A stretch of DNA of 64,000 bases from Mucidula mucida (lineage: Eukaryota > Basidiomycota > Agaricomycetes > Agaricales > Physalacriaceae): assembly GCA_015501055.1 (NCBI GenBank), contig JADNYV010000022.1, positions 124,001 to 188,000 of the forward strand, in the 5' to 3' direction. The translations under genes were made by a program, and so were the position numbers. Below, piece by piece: positions 1 to 10,791 of this stretch. The number at the start of each line of letters is the position of its first letter. Position 1 is the first letter of the stretch. The notes under the pieces were generated by a model. It ran no database searches, had not been told where the DNA came from, and was given only the letters and a program-made list of their open reading frames with translations.

Positions 1-303
1 AGCAGGCTCAGGTCTGGACAGGCTGAATGACGACCTACAGGACGTGACGAGGATTATGACGAAAAATATGGAAGAGTTGTTATGGAGAGGGGATTCATTG
101 GACAGTATGTGCTTTATCTTTCTTGCGTGACGAGTACTGAGTATTCAGGAATGTCCCATTTATCGACGTCTCTACGGTCTGAATCCGAAAAGTATCGAAA
201 GGCTGCCCGGAACGTTAATCTCCAAGCCATGCTACGACAGTATGCTCCCCTGGGTGCGGTCGCCCTTATAATACTGATCATTCTGTTCTGGAAGTTTTGG
301 TAG
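1..303 (+). CDS. SEC22: SEC22-type R-SNARE, 3' end (partial)
   Basis: This is the C-terminal part of a vesicle R-SNARE of the Sec22 family, which acts in ER-Golgi transport. The first exon (1-104) encodes the second half of the SNARE coiled coil, including GLDRLNDDLQDVTRIMTKN and the linker MEELLWRGDSLD. An intron follows at 105-148 (GTATGT...CAG). The last exon (149-303) begins MSHLSTSLRSESEKYRKAAR and ends in a hydrophobic tail anchor (LGAVALIILIILFWKFW) right before the stop. The arginine in DLQDVTR is the expected zero-layer residue of an R-SNARE. The N-terminal longin domain lies outside the window. The reading frame and splice join are clean. Confidence 0.9.
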
Positions 304-465
304 TGTAGAGTGGTATTCCTTGTAGATATCTATGCTGGTAATTGTGGTTTTTCCTGTCAATGTTCATTGTCACGTCAGAACTACAAAGTCACGATAACGC
401 GATCGGTATGTTACTCCAAATCAACGAAGGGCACGTTGCAGGAACCCTTGTCGTTGCACCATATC

Positions 466-2784
466 ATGTATCGCTCCGCCTCCCCGTATCGGGCACCCTC
501 CCCCTACAGGGCACCCTCACCATACCAGCAACAGGCCCCAATGGGATCGCCGTACCAGCAGACACAGAATGTCCCTCTCCATGCCATGCCAGGCAACGAG
601 AGCGTTCCTGCACCTGGGACAATAACGTACACGACGACCACTGCGCCAGATGGACGCATCATATACCATCCTTTCCGGTATGTACTTGAAAACGGATGCA
701 AAATGTTCGATCGTGCTGATGTCGTCCAGAGCGGTCCCGGCGAGGTTTGTCGGTTTTGTGCGCCAATCGCGACTATTCCTGATGTTTTTCGCGCGCCGAT
801 CTTTGCGATCTACAGCTATCAAACTGCTGCTGGTGTTGTAACAGGCATCCAGTGGGTTCCCGCGGAAGCCACCAACATCCTTCCCGCCGGCGCGCAGCCT
901 GCAAGCGATGCAAGTCAATCGATGTTGATCCATGCTTGTCGGCTCAATCACGTTTGATTAGGAATTCAATGCCTCGTGGCAGCGCGGCGCCTTCAATAGT
1001 AACAACAAGGATTGGTCAGTTGATGTCCCAACTACGTACGCATCAGTCCAAGTAACAACATAATAGGCAACGTGCCGAAGAAAAGCGCAGGCGCAAGGAA
1101 GAGAAGGAATCTGCTAGAATGATGCGTGACAGGGAACGTAACAGGCGCGAAGATGACGAGCTTCGTTACGCTCGTGAAGCAGATGCCGTCGCCCGCGAAA
1201 GGCGCAAGAGTTTCAACGCTGGAACTCCAGCACCCGGCTCAATGGCCTTTCCCACCCAAGGCGCGCCGGGATACGCCGCTAGTAGCCCGTACAGCGGCTA
1301 TCCGGATACATCTGGAGGTGTCGTCCCCGGCGCAGGTCCCTACAGCACCCCAGGCTCTGGCTATGGCCGCGAAAGGAAGATGAGCACCGGACACGGTCTC
1401 GCGGACCAGTTCGCTGGACTGGACATTGAACACAGCGGCGGCCCAGGACGCCCTAGGAAGTACAGCACCCACGAGAGCGCTGCAGAAAGAGCGAGGAAAC
1501 TTAGCGGTAACTTTGCTGCTGGTGCTCCCGGCGGGTACGCTGCAAGCGGCGGTGCTTCCCCCTACGCGCCCGCGACAGGTCCGTACACTGCTCCGGGACA
1601 GCGCGGCTACGGGAACGCGCCGTATGGTGGCGCGTCCCCGAACATCCGGCCTGGCGAAGTCCCGTACGCCTCTTCAGGGGGTGGTCAGTATCCCGGTTCC
1701 GCGTACACCTCTCCGCGCCCCGATGCGTACGCTCCTGGAGCGGGTGTTGCATCTCCCTATGGCAGCTCCTATGCTACGAGTGCTGGGGCTGCCATTGAAG
1801 CCGCGCGTTCCAGAGCAACGACACCTCTCCCCGGCATGATGGGTCTCCCATCGCCTCGTATTCCTGATATGCAGAGTTTCCCTGGTGAGCAAGCGCAGCT
1901 TGCCGCCCCAGAGGGCTTCTCTCGTCCTATCAATGCTGCTTGTCCCTACACGCCCTTCGAGCCCATTAAGATTCAGAACATGGACAACTTCCTTGACCAT
2001 ATTCCTCGCATGCCTGCAGTTCTTACGCCCCATGATGTTTACATTGAGGATTGGTCGCGCTTTGTCCAGGTCGGCATCTTCTTGCATATCTTATCACCAA
2101 TAGCTGATTGACAAACAGGATCTGGCTCTCGCTTGGGCTGGTCGCCTCCCAGTTCCAGCACTTGGTAACGGGCACAAGCCTAAACGCGCCACACTATCCG
2201 GTGATCTGATCGAGCTCTGGAACACGTCGTTCTTCCTGAGTAGAGGTATCGAAGCCGTGCTTTACAAAGGTCGTGAGAGGCGATCTGGAAGCCAAGCTGG
2301 CTTGGTTGATCTTCCTTATCAACTCTACGACGATGAAGAAGATAGTGATGTCTCCTCCACTTCGGAATCGGAGGACGAGTCTGAATCAGCCGGCGAGAAA
2401 GAGCGTTACGAGGCTGCTGGTACTGGATACGGCGTGTACGGGCGTCCAGGCTATGGGACTGGGCAGATGGCAGAAATCATGGAAGCGAAGCGCAAACGTA
2501 GAGAAGCTAGGGCTGAGAGGAGGAGAAAGAGGAAGGAGAAGAAGATTCGTCGCAAACAGAAGGCGAAAGCCAAGACGTATGCGTTAGTCTTGGTTTGCAT
2601 TCCTCCTGGCGGTCATGGTGCTGGGTCAATGACCGGAGCCATGGGTGCCGGAATGCCTATGGGTGGAATTCCTGGAACCATGGGCAGCATGCATGGTGGT
2701 CATGCTGGAAGTGGCGTCATGCCTGGTGGTATTGGAGGTCTCGGGGTATTGGTGGCACTTACTGATCCTATTTCTCTCGTATAG
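466..2784 (+). CDS. Low-complexity Pro/Gly/Ser-rich protein with conserved core, function unknown
   Basis: I do not recognise a characterised family. The chosen ATG at 466 starts a tail with repeated APSPY units (MYRSASPYRAPSPYRAPSPY). Next come a short conserved-looking block (GVVTGIQWVPAEATNILP), a highly charged helix (about 1074-1210, QRAEEKRRRKEEKESARM and onward), and a long Gly/Ala/Tyr/Pro-rich linker. A folded-looking segment follows (MPAVLTPHDVYIEDWSRFVQ, then after an intron at about 2069-2119 DLALAWAGRLPVP and DLIELWNTSFFLSRGIE). The end is an acidic serine stretch, a Lys/Arg-rich block and a Gly/Met-rich tail. Several introns near 678-1073 are inferred, and the splice phase near 930-962 does not close cleanly. 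The last about 45 bases may also be frame-shifted: one extra G in the GGGG at about 2743 would give a Gly-rich end and an earlier stop. Confidence 0.6.
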
Positions 2785-2852
2785 TATATAGCAACTGAAG
2801 CCAATTTATGTACATCATACAGGTCTGGGAAATAAATTATATAAAGTCGACT

Positions 2853-5800
2853 CTACCATCCACGTCCGCGATTGTTAGAGTATCCGCCTCGACCACCTCC
2901 GTTGTAAGAATAGGCATTTTGGGGAGGCGGCGGAGGTGCTTGACCGTATCCACCATAATTCTGCTGTCCACCATACCCACCACCGCCTGCAGTGTTTCCG
3001 TACCCGTCATAACCACCGCGATTTGCAGCTTGCCCATATGTCTGAGGTTGCCCCCCTCTTGGTGGGCCACCAGAATAACCGCCATACCCCCCGCCACCGC
3101 CATTGTAACCTCCGCCGTTATAACCGCCACTGTGACCACCACGAGAGTCATATCCCCCGTTGTACGACTGTGGCGGTGGTCCGCCTCTTGGTGCGCCACC
3201 TCGCGGAGGCCCACGAGGCGTTGGATTGCCATAACCACCCCCGCCATATGAGCCGTAACCTCCCCCTCCCCCTCCGGCTCCTCCCCCGCCATATCCACCG
3301 CCGTACTGTTGCTGTGAAGGGGGTTATAATGGCGCGGTTGCTGATAAGAGTTATCTGGAGTGTAGGATTGAGGGCCGCCCCGTCCCCGCCCACCGCCATT
3401 ATAATTACGGTCTGAACCACGGTCCTGGCCGCGACTTGCCCATTGATTTCGAGCGTGGAAGGGATCCTTGGAACGGTCGCCATATTGATTGAAGTTGCCT
3501 CGTCCCCGCCCTCTACCTCTGCCACCGTTACGAGCATGTTCGAGGTCTTGGGCCTGCAGCACACGAAGAGGTTTCTTCACGCCAGGCAGAAGCACAGATC
3601 GATGTGGCGTCACTGCTTCGGGAAGAAGTATAGCACCGACAGAGAACGGTCGTTTCTGATGTCCGGCAGACCTTGGTCAGCGAGCGGGCTAAAGTACGTC
3701 GAGCCAGGTATGCAGTTGGGATTCTGTAGAACACTACCACTGAGCCCGTTGCTGAGCTCCACATCCATTTCCACGGGCTGAAACGACAGTTAGCGATTTA
3801 AAAACATCCCCGGAAATAGTATTACCTTTTGTCCTTACGCTTGCCGTAGAGCGCCTCATAGAAGGGGTAGATGGATGATCGTCGGAAGCGAAAATGACAG
3901 TGTTGCCCATCTTGTTACGATGAACTTCCTCTTCGGTGAGCTTCGGGTAATGGTCAGCCATAGCATCCAAAAGACGTGTCGGGTCAATGAATGGCAATAA
4001 TGCCACACCCTGCCAGGCCATCCTCTTCCCATTCATGTCGATTTGAAACGTTTCCGGATAAAAGTCTATTATTGGTGAATCCTCCTCGGTCATGAGCGCA
4101 TGGAAAGGTTCCGGTATGTGAACTTTACTGTACAGGTTGTCAACAAGATGAAAGGTTATTGGAGCAATAAGAACGTACCTTGCGGCAGGGAAAACACCCA
4201 TCAGCTGCTCGTAAGGCTTGAATGGCTGACCGAGGTCAAACTTGATATCCAAATCTCCGATATCAACGAAATCTGCAGCAAAGGGAGCAAAGTGGTATGG
4301 ATAATACCATTGCCAGGAAGGGGCCTAAGACGTACGTGTCAGTGACAAGCGCCTATGAAGGAAAGAAAAATACGCACTCCTTGGTAATAGTATCCTAGTA
4401 CCCATGCCATTCCCTCCACGTAAGCCTTCGCTACCCTATTTGAAGAACACAATAAATTTTGGCAGTCTTGAAGGACAAGGAAACAATCTCACGTCTTTCT
4501 CAACTCCAGATCGTTCGGCTCTGCGCCAAACTTTTGTCTGTAGTACCGATCTTTATAACCAGGCTCCCACAACCTATATGCAAATTCCCATAAATCTTCG
4601 TACGAGTACTTTGGTTCTAGGACGTACTTGACAGTGTCCTCCTGGTCGACAGTCCCGTCTGCATTTACCTTGAGGTCCAAGGCGGAGACAGGGACAGCAC
4701 CATCACCATCACCTTCTTCATCGTCAGGCAAGGCCTCGTCACCTTCGTCGTCGGCTTCATCGTCCAACTTGCGCTTGGTTCCCACTGAACTGAAACTGCC
4801 TTCTTCGACAATGGAAGACACATCATCGGACGACGCCATAGTCACGTCAGCGTCAATAGGATCATCCGTTTGCATGGGCGTCGCAATGGAGCGTCCACCA
4901 GCACTCATAGGCGATGCATCAAGAGTAGCAGACGGCACATTGGTCGTTACGGATGGCTTAGCAGGAAGGACGGGGGAAGAGAACTCAGGAGTGCCAGTGG
5001 GCTTGGGGGGGAGGGAAGTATTTGGTTTCTGGCCGGCCAATTCCGCCTTTAGTACTTCAGCAGCACTCAGGTTTGCCATTCGAATAGCGCGTATGTTCGC
5101 GACGACATCGCGATTCGAGCCGGCAAGCGCCTGCTGCGCTGCAGAAGCATTTTCAATCGCCTGGGCATTCTGAGGTCCTCCCAGTCCCATAGAGTCAGCT
5201 TTTGCCGCAAAGTCATAGTTCGGACGTTGTGGAAGGGGGTGACGAGATGATGTATTTGACGAGGAATTAGACAAGCCAAGTGAGGGTGAGGGACCAGTAG
5301 ATACAGAAATATCGTTATCCAGCTTGCGACGTTTCGCATTACTCGCCTGTCGTTCTTCGGCTATAATGCAACAAAAGGTCAATATCGAGTGGGTGTAGCT
5401 TCATAAATCACAACGTACTGTCACGTCTTCGCCTGAAAATTTCATCTTCCCTCTGGGCGAGTCCTTGGAGAATGATCTGTACTCGAGATAATTCAAGTTG
5501 TCCGTGATTTGTCAGATAGCCGCCCATGCGCGGAAGTTCTTGTTTCCATATCTTTAACAGTGTATCAATTGCACCTTCGCGAATCTCAAGGGATGGCAGA
5601 TGAGGGAGGAAATCGTTGCCGACAAAGAATATGAGAAGAACCCAATCATCAAGAGCTCTTTCGAAGTCAAACGGGAAGGAGGATTGGGAGACGTCAAGCT
5701 CGACTTCGAGATATTCGCGCAGAGTGGAGACATCGAGGAAAATGAACGGTTTAGGCTTTTCAACGACAGCTTTTGCTCTCATCTGTATTGCCTCCTCGGA

Positions 5801-7050
5801 CTCTATACATTGAGCAGAATAGTGACCTTCCTGGCCACACTTTCGGCAAGCAGTAGAATTCGCGTCAGCAAACACATCCTCTCGGAGCACTTTGAAAAAT
5901 GGTTCGTGAGTAGCTAGAGCAAGCATGATTAGATCAGCATCCTGCGGAAATCATGAGTCGATGCATACGACAGACGAGGAGAAAGGTAGCGCACAAGACC
6001 GTAAATAACGTGTTTCGTATTGGGATCGTGGCCCTTGTTTACCCGCTGACGCCGGATGAAGTCCATGATCTTGTGCTCTCCTTCACCAGGGACGGAGGCA
6101 TCAGAAATGATTACTTGAATCTATAAGAAAGATATGAGCCCCCACTGAGATTGAAAGAAAACGAGTACAAACGTTTTTCCATCCTGCATCCGAGTTCATT
6201 TTCTGTACGACCCAGTATCGCAGAGAAGTGGCAAGGAGGGTCATGAAGGGTGTGCCAGGTGTAATCGCATTAGAATCCCAAGCCTTCTTGGACTTCTCTT
6301 CCTCGCTGACAGTCTTTCCCATTTCTATAAGATCGGTTCAAAACGAGCACAACGTCAAAATATCTGAGAACATACCCTCCCAAAGAAGGAGCGACTCTTT
6401 CCGGGCTTCTTCTTTATCCTTGGCTTCTTGAGCAGCGCGGAAACGCCGCGACCGTTGTTGATTCATTTTGGCACGAGGTGCTACACCATCTAGGAGGGAA
6501 AGGTATCGGTAAGTTAATATTGGCATAACGGGTCGACGCACCGATTGCCATGAACAACAGTTTACGAGGTCGAACCATGTTCACGACCCGCTCAGTGTAT
6601 CGGAAAATTTCTAACATCATGTCCTCCTCTGTCTCCGGAGCTGGCTAAAAGATGGATGAGCAAGAGCCCCAATATGACACGTTGGAACCTACCTTCCCTT
6701 CCGGGTGAGTACAAGGGTGCACCTACCAAAGAATCAGTAAAGTAAGGGACTCAGAAGGGCTAAGAGACATACGATCCCATTCATATCCAAGTATAAGTTA
6801 TCGAATTCGAGGCCATTGGGGTTAGGATCCGCCATATTTAGAGGAATTGTGATATCGCCTGAGACGTCCGTTTGAATGGTCACCTCATCCTCGACGACAG
6901 TGTCAACTGGAGAGTTGTTAAGGGGTGCTGCACGAAGAAAGCGCTAGACTAACTGATTCTAGGATACTTTTTACTGAGCCAGCGAAAAAGAGCTGGAACA
7001 CCCTGCACAGCGATGAGCAGACGTCAACGCAGAGGACAAAGGCGGACCAT
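2853..7050 (-). CDS. RAT1: RAT1/XRN2 nuclear 5'-3' exoribonuclease
   Basis: Nuclear 5'-to-3' exoribonuclease used for RNA polymerase II termination and rRNA/snoRNA trimming. The start is a lone ATG at 7050 spliced to [15 protein letters not shown] at 7002, matching the invariant XRN N-terminus. Other family landmarks are [35 protein letters not shown], a CCHC zinc knuckle ([15 protein letters not shown], typical of Rat1/Xrn2 rather than Xrn1), [20 protein letters not shown], and [16 protein letters not shown]. The C-terminus is a long Gly/Tyr/RGG-rich tail ending NNRGRGW before the TAG at 2853. It is divergent from GCD2 and convergent with the gene ending at 2784. Three one-base deletions are needed to read the last 350 codons (at 3864-3867, 3612-3613 and 3319-3323). 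The catalytic core upstream is in frame. One intron near 4566-4620 is a multiple of three and lacks a stop, so a naive ORF reads through it. Confidence 0.92.
3319..3323 (-). other. Apparent 1-base deletion in C5 run of RAT1 tail
   Basis: The upstream frame ends ...PRHYN-P and then becomes unrelated, while the frame one base away reads an uninterrupted Gly/Tyr/RGG tail to the TAG at 2853. A sixth C in this run would join the two as [14 protein letters not shown]. No GT donor lies in a place that would let an intron do the same. Confidence 0.7.
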
Positions 7051-7171
7051 TTCAAGTCGTTATTAAATGAAGGGGAATGTAATAAGATTGTGGTGTAAGT
7101 TGTTAAGAGCGTCGTAGTGTTGGTCGTTGATGTTGAAGACAAAGCCTAACGATCGGAAGGGTCAGCAAAGC

Positions 7172-7177
7172 CACGTG
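7172..7177. promoter_or_regulatory. CACGTG E-box in RAT1/GCD2 divergent promoter
   Basis: A palindromic CACGTG sits in the 218-bp interval between the RAT1 start (7050) and the GCD2 start (7269). In yeast such sites bind bHLH factors such as Cbf1. Binding here is inference from sequence only. Confidence 0.35.
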
Positions 7178-7268
7178 AGCTACATCGAGTCACAACTTGA
7201 TTCATTCCTGCCTCCATTGCACTTTGCTCTACCTCCCATTCTCGCCACCGCCGCCATCGTTATCGACA

Positions 7269-8805
7269 ATGGCTGCCGCGATAATAAAGGAAACACCGGC
7301 GCCGTCCGGGTCTAAGCCCTCTCCTCAACCATCTCAGCCATCGCAGAAATCAATGTCAAAGGCGGAACGGAGAGAACTACAGGAAAGACAACGGGCAGCG
7401 AAACTAGTGCAGAAACAGCAGATTGGAGGACCCTCAGCACCGTCATCAGCAAAATCAAAGGCGCCGTCAGCGCCACAAAGGAAACAGCAGGCAGCGGACG
7501 CCGCGAAATCAAAGGATTCATCGGCAGCCAAGGATCTTGCTACAACATCCGCCGCTATGGATGACGTGTCTAGCGGCTTAAAATCGCGTGGATTGCGCAT
7601 TTTCTCCCACTTTGGTGTGCCTAAGCAATTGGGATCTGGCGTCAAGGGCGTCACAGACATTCACCCCGCTATCATCAGAATTGGACTGTTATTCTCGGAA
7701 TTCAAAATATGTGGCGCCAATGCGCGTTGTATTGCGACTCTTTCCGCGTTCAAAACAGTGTGTACTCCCCTCCTCATCTCTGGTTGTCCTTATAGTGTCA
7801 AAGGTCATCCAAGATTATACCACACCCCCAAACACCACCCTTGCTCGACATTTATGACCTACATCTCGCCTCAAATCACATATCTCGTGTCAGCAGACCG
7901 ATGTCAGTCACCATGGGAAATGCTATTCGTCAGCTCAAGCTGGAAATAAGTGGGTCAGATATAGATCTACCCGAGCAGGACGTGAGTATTGCACTTATGG
8001 CGGCGACTACATGTCACATTTGTCTTATTCTAGGCAAAAGACGAACTCTGTCAAACGATTGACAACTACGTCCGCGATCGAATTATCTTCGCGGACGAGG
8101 TCATTCAGGATCTAGCTGGGAAGAAGATCAAAGATGGAGATGTCGTATTGACATTCTCAAGGTAGCGTAATGTCATGTTCTTGGAATGTCTTGCTTACCG
8201 TGCGCTAGATCCTCACTTGTCCAAAAAATTCTTCTCCACGCACATGCTGAGGGCAAACGCTTTTCGGTCATAGTCATTGACTCACGGCCGCTCAACGAAG
8301 GCAAAGCCTTACTAAAAGCATTGACATCTGTGAATCCCCCTCTCCCTTGTACCTATGCTCTTCTTTCTGCCCTCCCTTCTCTCATCACTGAAGCGACGAC
8401 CGTATTTCTTGGAGCTCATTCTCTGCATTCAAATGGCGCCGTCTACTCTCGTGCTGGCACGGCAATAGTTGCAATGATGGCCAAGGCTCATGGCATACCT
8501 GTCGTGGTCTCCTGTGAGACATACAAGTATAGCGAAAACGTGATGCTGGACGGTTTTGGGAAGAATGAATTAGGTGAGGAATCCATAGTTATCTTTGCTA
8601 TAAGATAGCCGAACTCATATGCCACACAGCACCGGCAAAGTTCTCACCTTCAGATCCCAAGCCCAGCCTTATGCTGGAGGTCCTAAATCCACTCTACGAT
8701 GTCACTCCTCCCACAAGTATCACTGCCGTCGTCACTGAGGTCGGGATGATCCCACCGAGCAGTATCAGCTCTATTCCGCTCGCCCTTGGCGTAGCCACAC
8801 TGTAA
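7269..8805 (+). CDS. GCD2: Translation initiation factor eIF2B, delta subunit
   Basis: Regulatory subunit of eIF2B, the GDP/GTP exchange factor for eIF2 and target of the integrated stress response. The protein starts MAAAIIKETPAPSG with a Lys/Ala/Gln-rich N-terminal extension (KAERRELQERQRAAKLVQKQ), as in other delta subunits. The conserved Rossmann-like eIF2B alpha/beta/delta domain follows: HPAIIRIGLLFSEFKICGANARC, VIQDYTTPPNTTLARHL, RPMSVTMGNAIRQLKLEIS, VVLTFSRSSLVQKILL, VFLGAHSLHSNGAVYSRAGT, VVVSCETYKYSENV, and a C-terminus with NPLYDVTPPTSITAVVTEVG. At least four introns are visible. Two single-base deletions are needed between HL and MTYISPQITYLVSA (7851-7853) and between VSA and RPMSV (7895/7896). 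Neither can be explained by an intron, because the joined pieces are only a few bases apart. Confidence 0.92.
7851..7896 (+). other. Two apparent 1-base deletions in GCD2
   Basis: Within 45 bases the conserved eIF2B delta sequence moves through three reading frames: TLARHL in one, MTYISPQITYLVSA in the next, RPMSVTMGN in the third. Restoring one base in the TTT at 7851-7853 and one at 7895/7896 gives the continuous family sequence. No splice signals occur in this stretch. Confidence 0.8.
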
Positions 8806-8989
8806 TATTATACTTCGCTGTCGTATCATTATTGTAGCATCCTGGCTTTGTAGCACTGTTGATATAATACATGCATTCTTGAACGCGTTCACGTGAATGT
8901 GACGCCACGCCATTGCCAAATGCAGATCTTCCTTCGTACCATCACCATCCTTTCGGTATTTAGCCGGTATTCCCTAGATGCCGTTGTGA

Positions 8990-10635
8990 ATGGACACAGA
9001 CCTCAAATGTAACCGTCTGACGTGCCGCAAGGCGTTGACGGATAAAGCTGTCGTTGTGAGTGCCATCGTTCTCGAGAAGAGGCTTGACTGAACGACGCCC
9101 ATATAGACAACCTGTGAGTGATTACGCGTCACAAAGGCAGTCTTGGCCCTCATTACGTCTGTGGAGGCTCTCATATCTTCTGTGGTACGTCTCCTTGTCT
9201 TCTCTTGTGTACGCGTACCAATTTCTACACAGTTGAATGCGCAAATGAGCTCTTCAACGCAGCCCGTCTTTGTCCCGGTTCGTCGACAGCCGTATTCCGA
9301 TGAACAACCTATGAGCCGCTACTACTAGCTTGTGAGGCTTCTCTGACCGAACCGTCAGTAGTCCATAACGCAATTCCGACAATGTACTAAACAGATGCCG
9401 ACTCAGAGACGATGTCGTGGTTCGTTTCATTCACTGTGTTCCATCGCATTATGATGCTTATGAGACCTAGGTCTGCTCACTACATCCCACAAACGACTAC
9501 AAGACGGTAACCACGCATACATACAACATCTTTTTCCCTTTTGAGACATCTCTAGTCCGTACTCTCTGGTTTGGCGCCATCTACCATCCTTGAAATCTGT
9601 TCGCGTGCCATATCGTTTTGGCAGTACCAGATATACCAAGAAAGGTCAGATGACTTTTTTCGCTGCTCAACGTCTGCTTAACGCGTCTGTAGCTCCTTTC
9701 AACAGGCCGTCGTACGAAATCTGACTGATAGGAATGCTCAATCACAAAAGCAGCTAGACAGCGTTGTGCGAGAAGGTGACCTTATTTATCATTTGATATG
9801 GCGTCTAACATGCGCTCAGCTAACGGGGAAATATCACTTCTGAATAACAAGATAGCAGGTATGGTATCTTGTATGCTGGATTCGAAACGGGCCATCATTG
9901 GATTTAGACCTGGAGCGCGATCTTGAATTGGAACGTCGGAAGGTTCGCGAACTTCAAGAAAGCTCAAGGGATCGCGATCGCGAATACCAAAAGCTAAAGG
10001 TCATATATGTTCTCCAAAGTCAATATGTGGCGTTCAATAACGTTTCCGTATTCAGGCGCAAAACGACAAGATGAAGCGCAAGGCTCTTCTTGGAGGTATT
10101 CCTAACGTTAACGATGAACTACACAAGTCTTCGTCATTCGAAGAAAACCGACAACGTGCGTTCACTGCCAACGTGAATATGAACATGAACACGGGTATGG
10201 GCGTCGGTATCAATAACGGAGCAGGCACGGGCAGTATAAATATGAATTCAATGGATGTAGGTGCTGTCGTGGGTGGCATGGAGGCGAATGGGGCGAGTTC
10301 TCCACTGCGTTTTCTCAGCGCTGCCCATTGATGAATTTTGCCCTCAGATCCAACGAACTCCTCTTGTTACTCGGCATGCAAATTGGCCTCAACAGCAACA
10401 GCAACAACGACGTCAGCCTCAAATGCATAGGCAGCCGATGCCGATACCAGTTCCTCAAGCATATCGCTCTGGAAACGTTTCCGACTCGAGCAGTGCACGA
10501 GAAGTTGAGAATATGCTCAACGGAGGAGGGAGTGGTGGACACAGACGATCGAATGGGAGCGGGGGAGGATGGGGGCAACAGCAGCAGCCCCGACAAGCAC
10601 AACGAGGTATGGACCGAATTCTCATGCAGCGTTAG
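8990..10635 (+). CDS. HEI10: HEI10/CCNB1IP1-like meiotic RING E3 ligase
   Basis: Likely SUMO/ubiquitin E3 ligase of the Zip3/HEI10 group, which marks crossover sites on the synaptonemal complex in meiosis. The RING is rebuilt from small exons: MDTDLKCNRLTCRKALTDK, TTCSHIFCVECANELFNAA and RLCPACEASLTEPDDVV give a C3HC4-like set of metal ligands. The family blocks VCSLHPTNDYKT, SVLSGLAPSTILEICSRAIS and FWQYQIYQESSFQQAV follow, then a coiled coil (ERRKVRELQESSRDRDREYQ) and KAQNDKMKRKALLGG. The C-terminal tail is Asn/Met-rich then Gln/Gly-rich, as in HEI10 proteins. About ten introns interrupt the gene and every join I traced keeps frame, including one at about 10258-10347 in the tail. Only short, fragmented ORFs show without splicing, so the gene is easily missed. 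Confidence 0.85.
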
Positions 10636-10791
10636 TCTAAACCTTTGGTAGTCTTTCCGCCCGCTAGTGCAGTCAAGCGGCCAGGAACGTTTAGACCAGC
10701 TGGTATAGGAAGGTAGTAGTGGGCTACTCAGACTCTTGCATAAATTTTCGATTACACGACGAACTAGAGTACGACTTGAAGGATCTACTTA

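Noticed and set aside
2808..3415. Plus-strand ORFs rich in His/Arg/Pro opposite the RAT1 tail
   Set aside because: They are the antisense of Gly/Tyr/RGG repeats; the pattern follows from codon composition.
7851..7896. Programmed ribosomal frameshifting in GCD2
   Set aside because: Two successive shifts without slippery heptamers, in a gene not known for frameshifting, and similar lesions in unrelated genes make sequence error far more likely.
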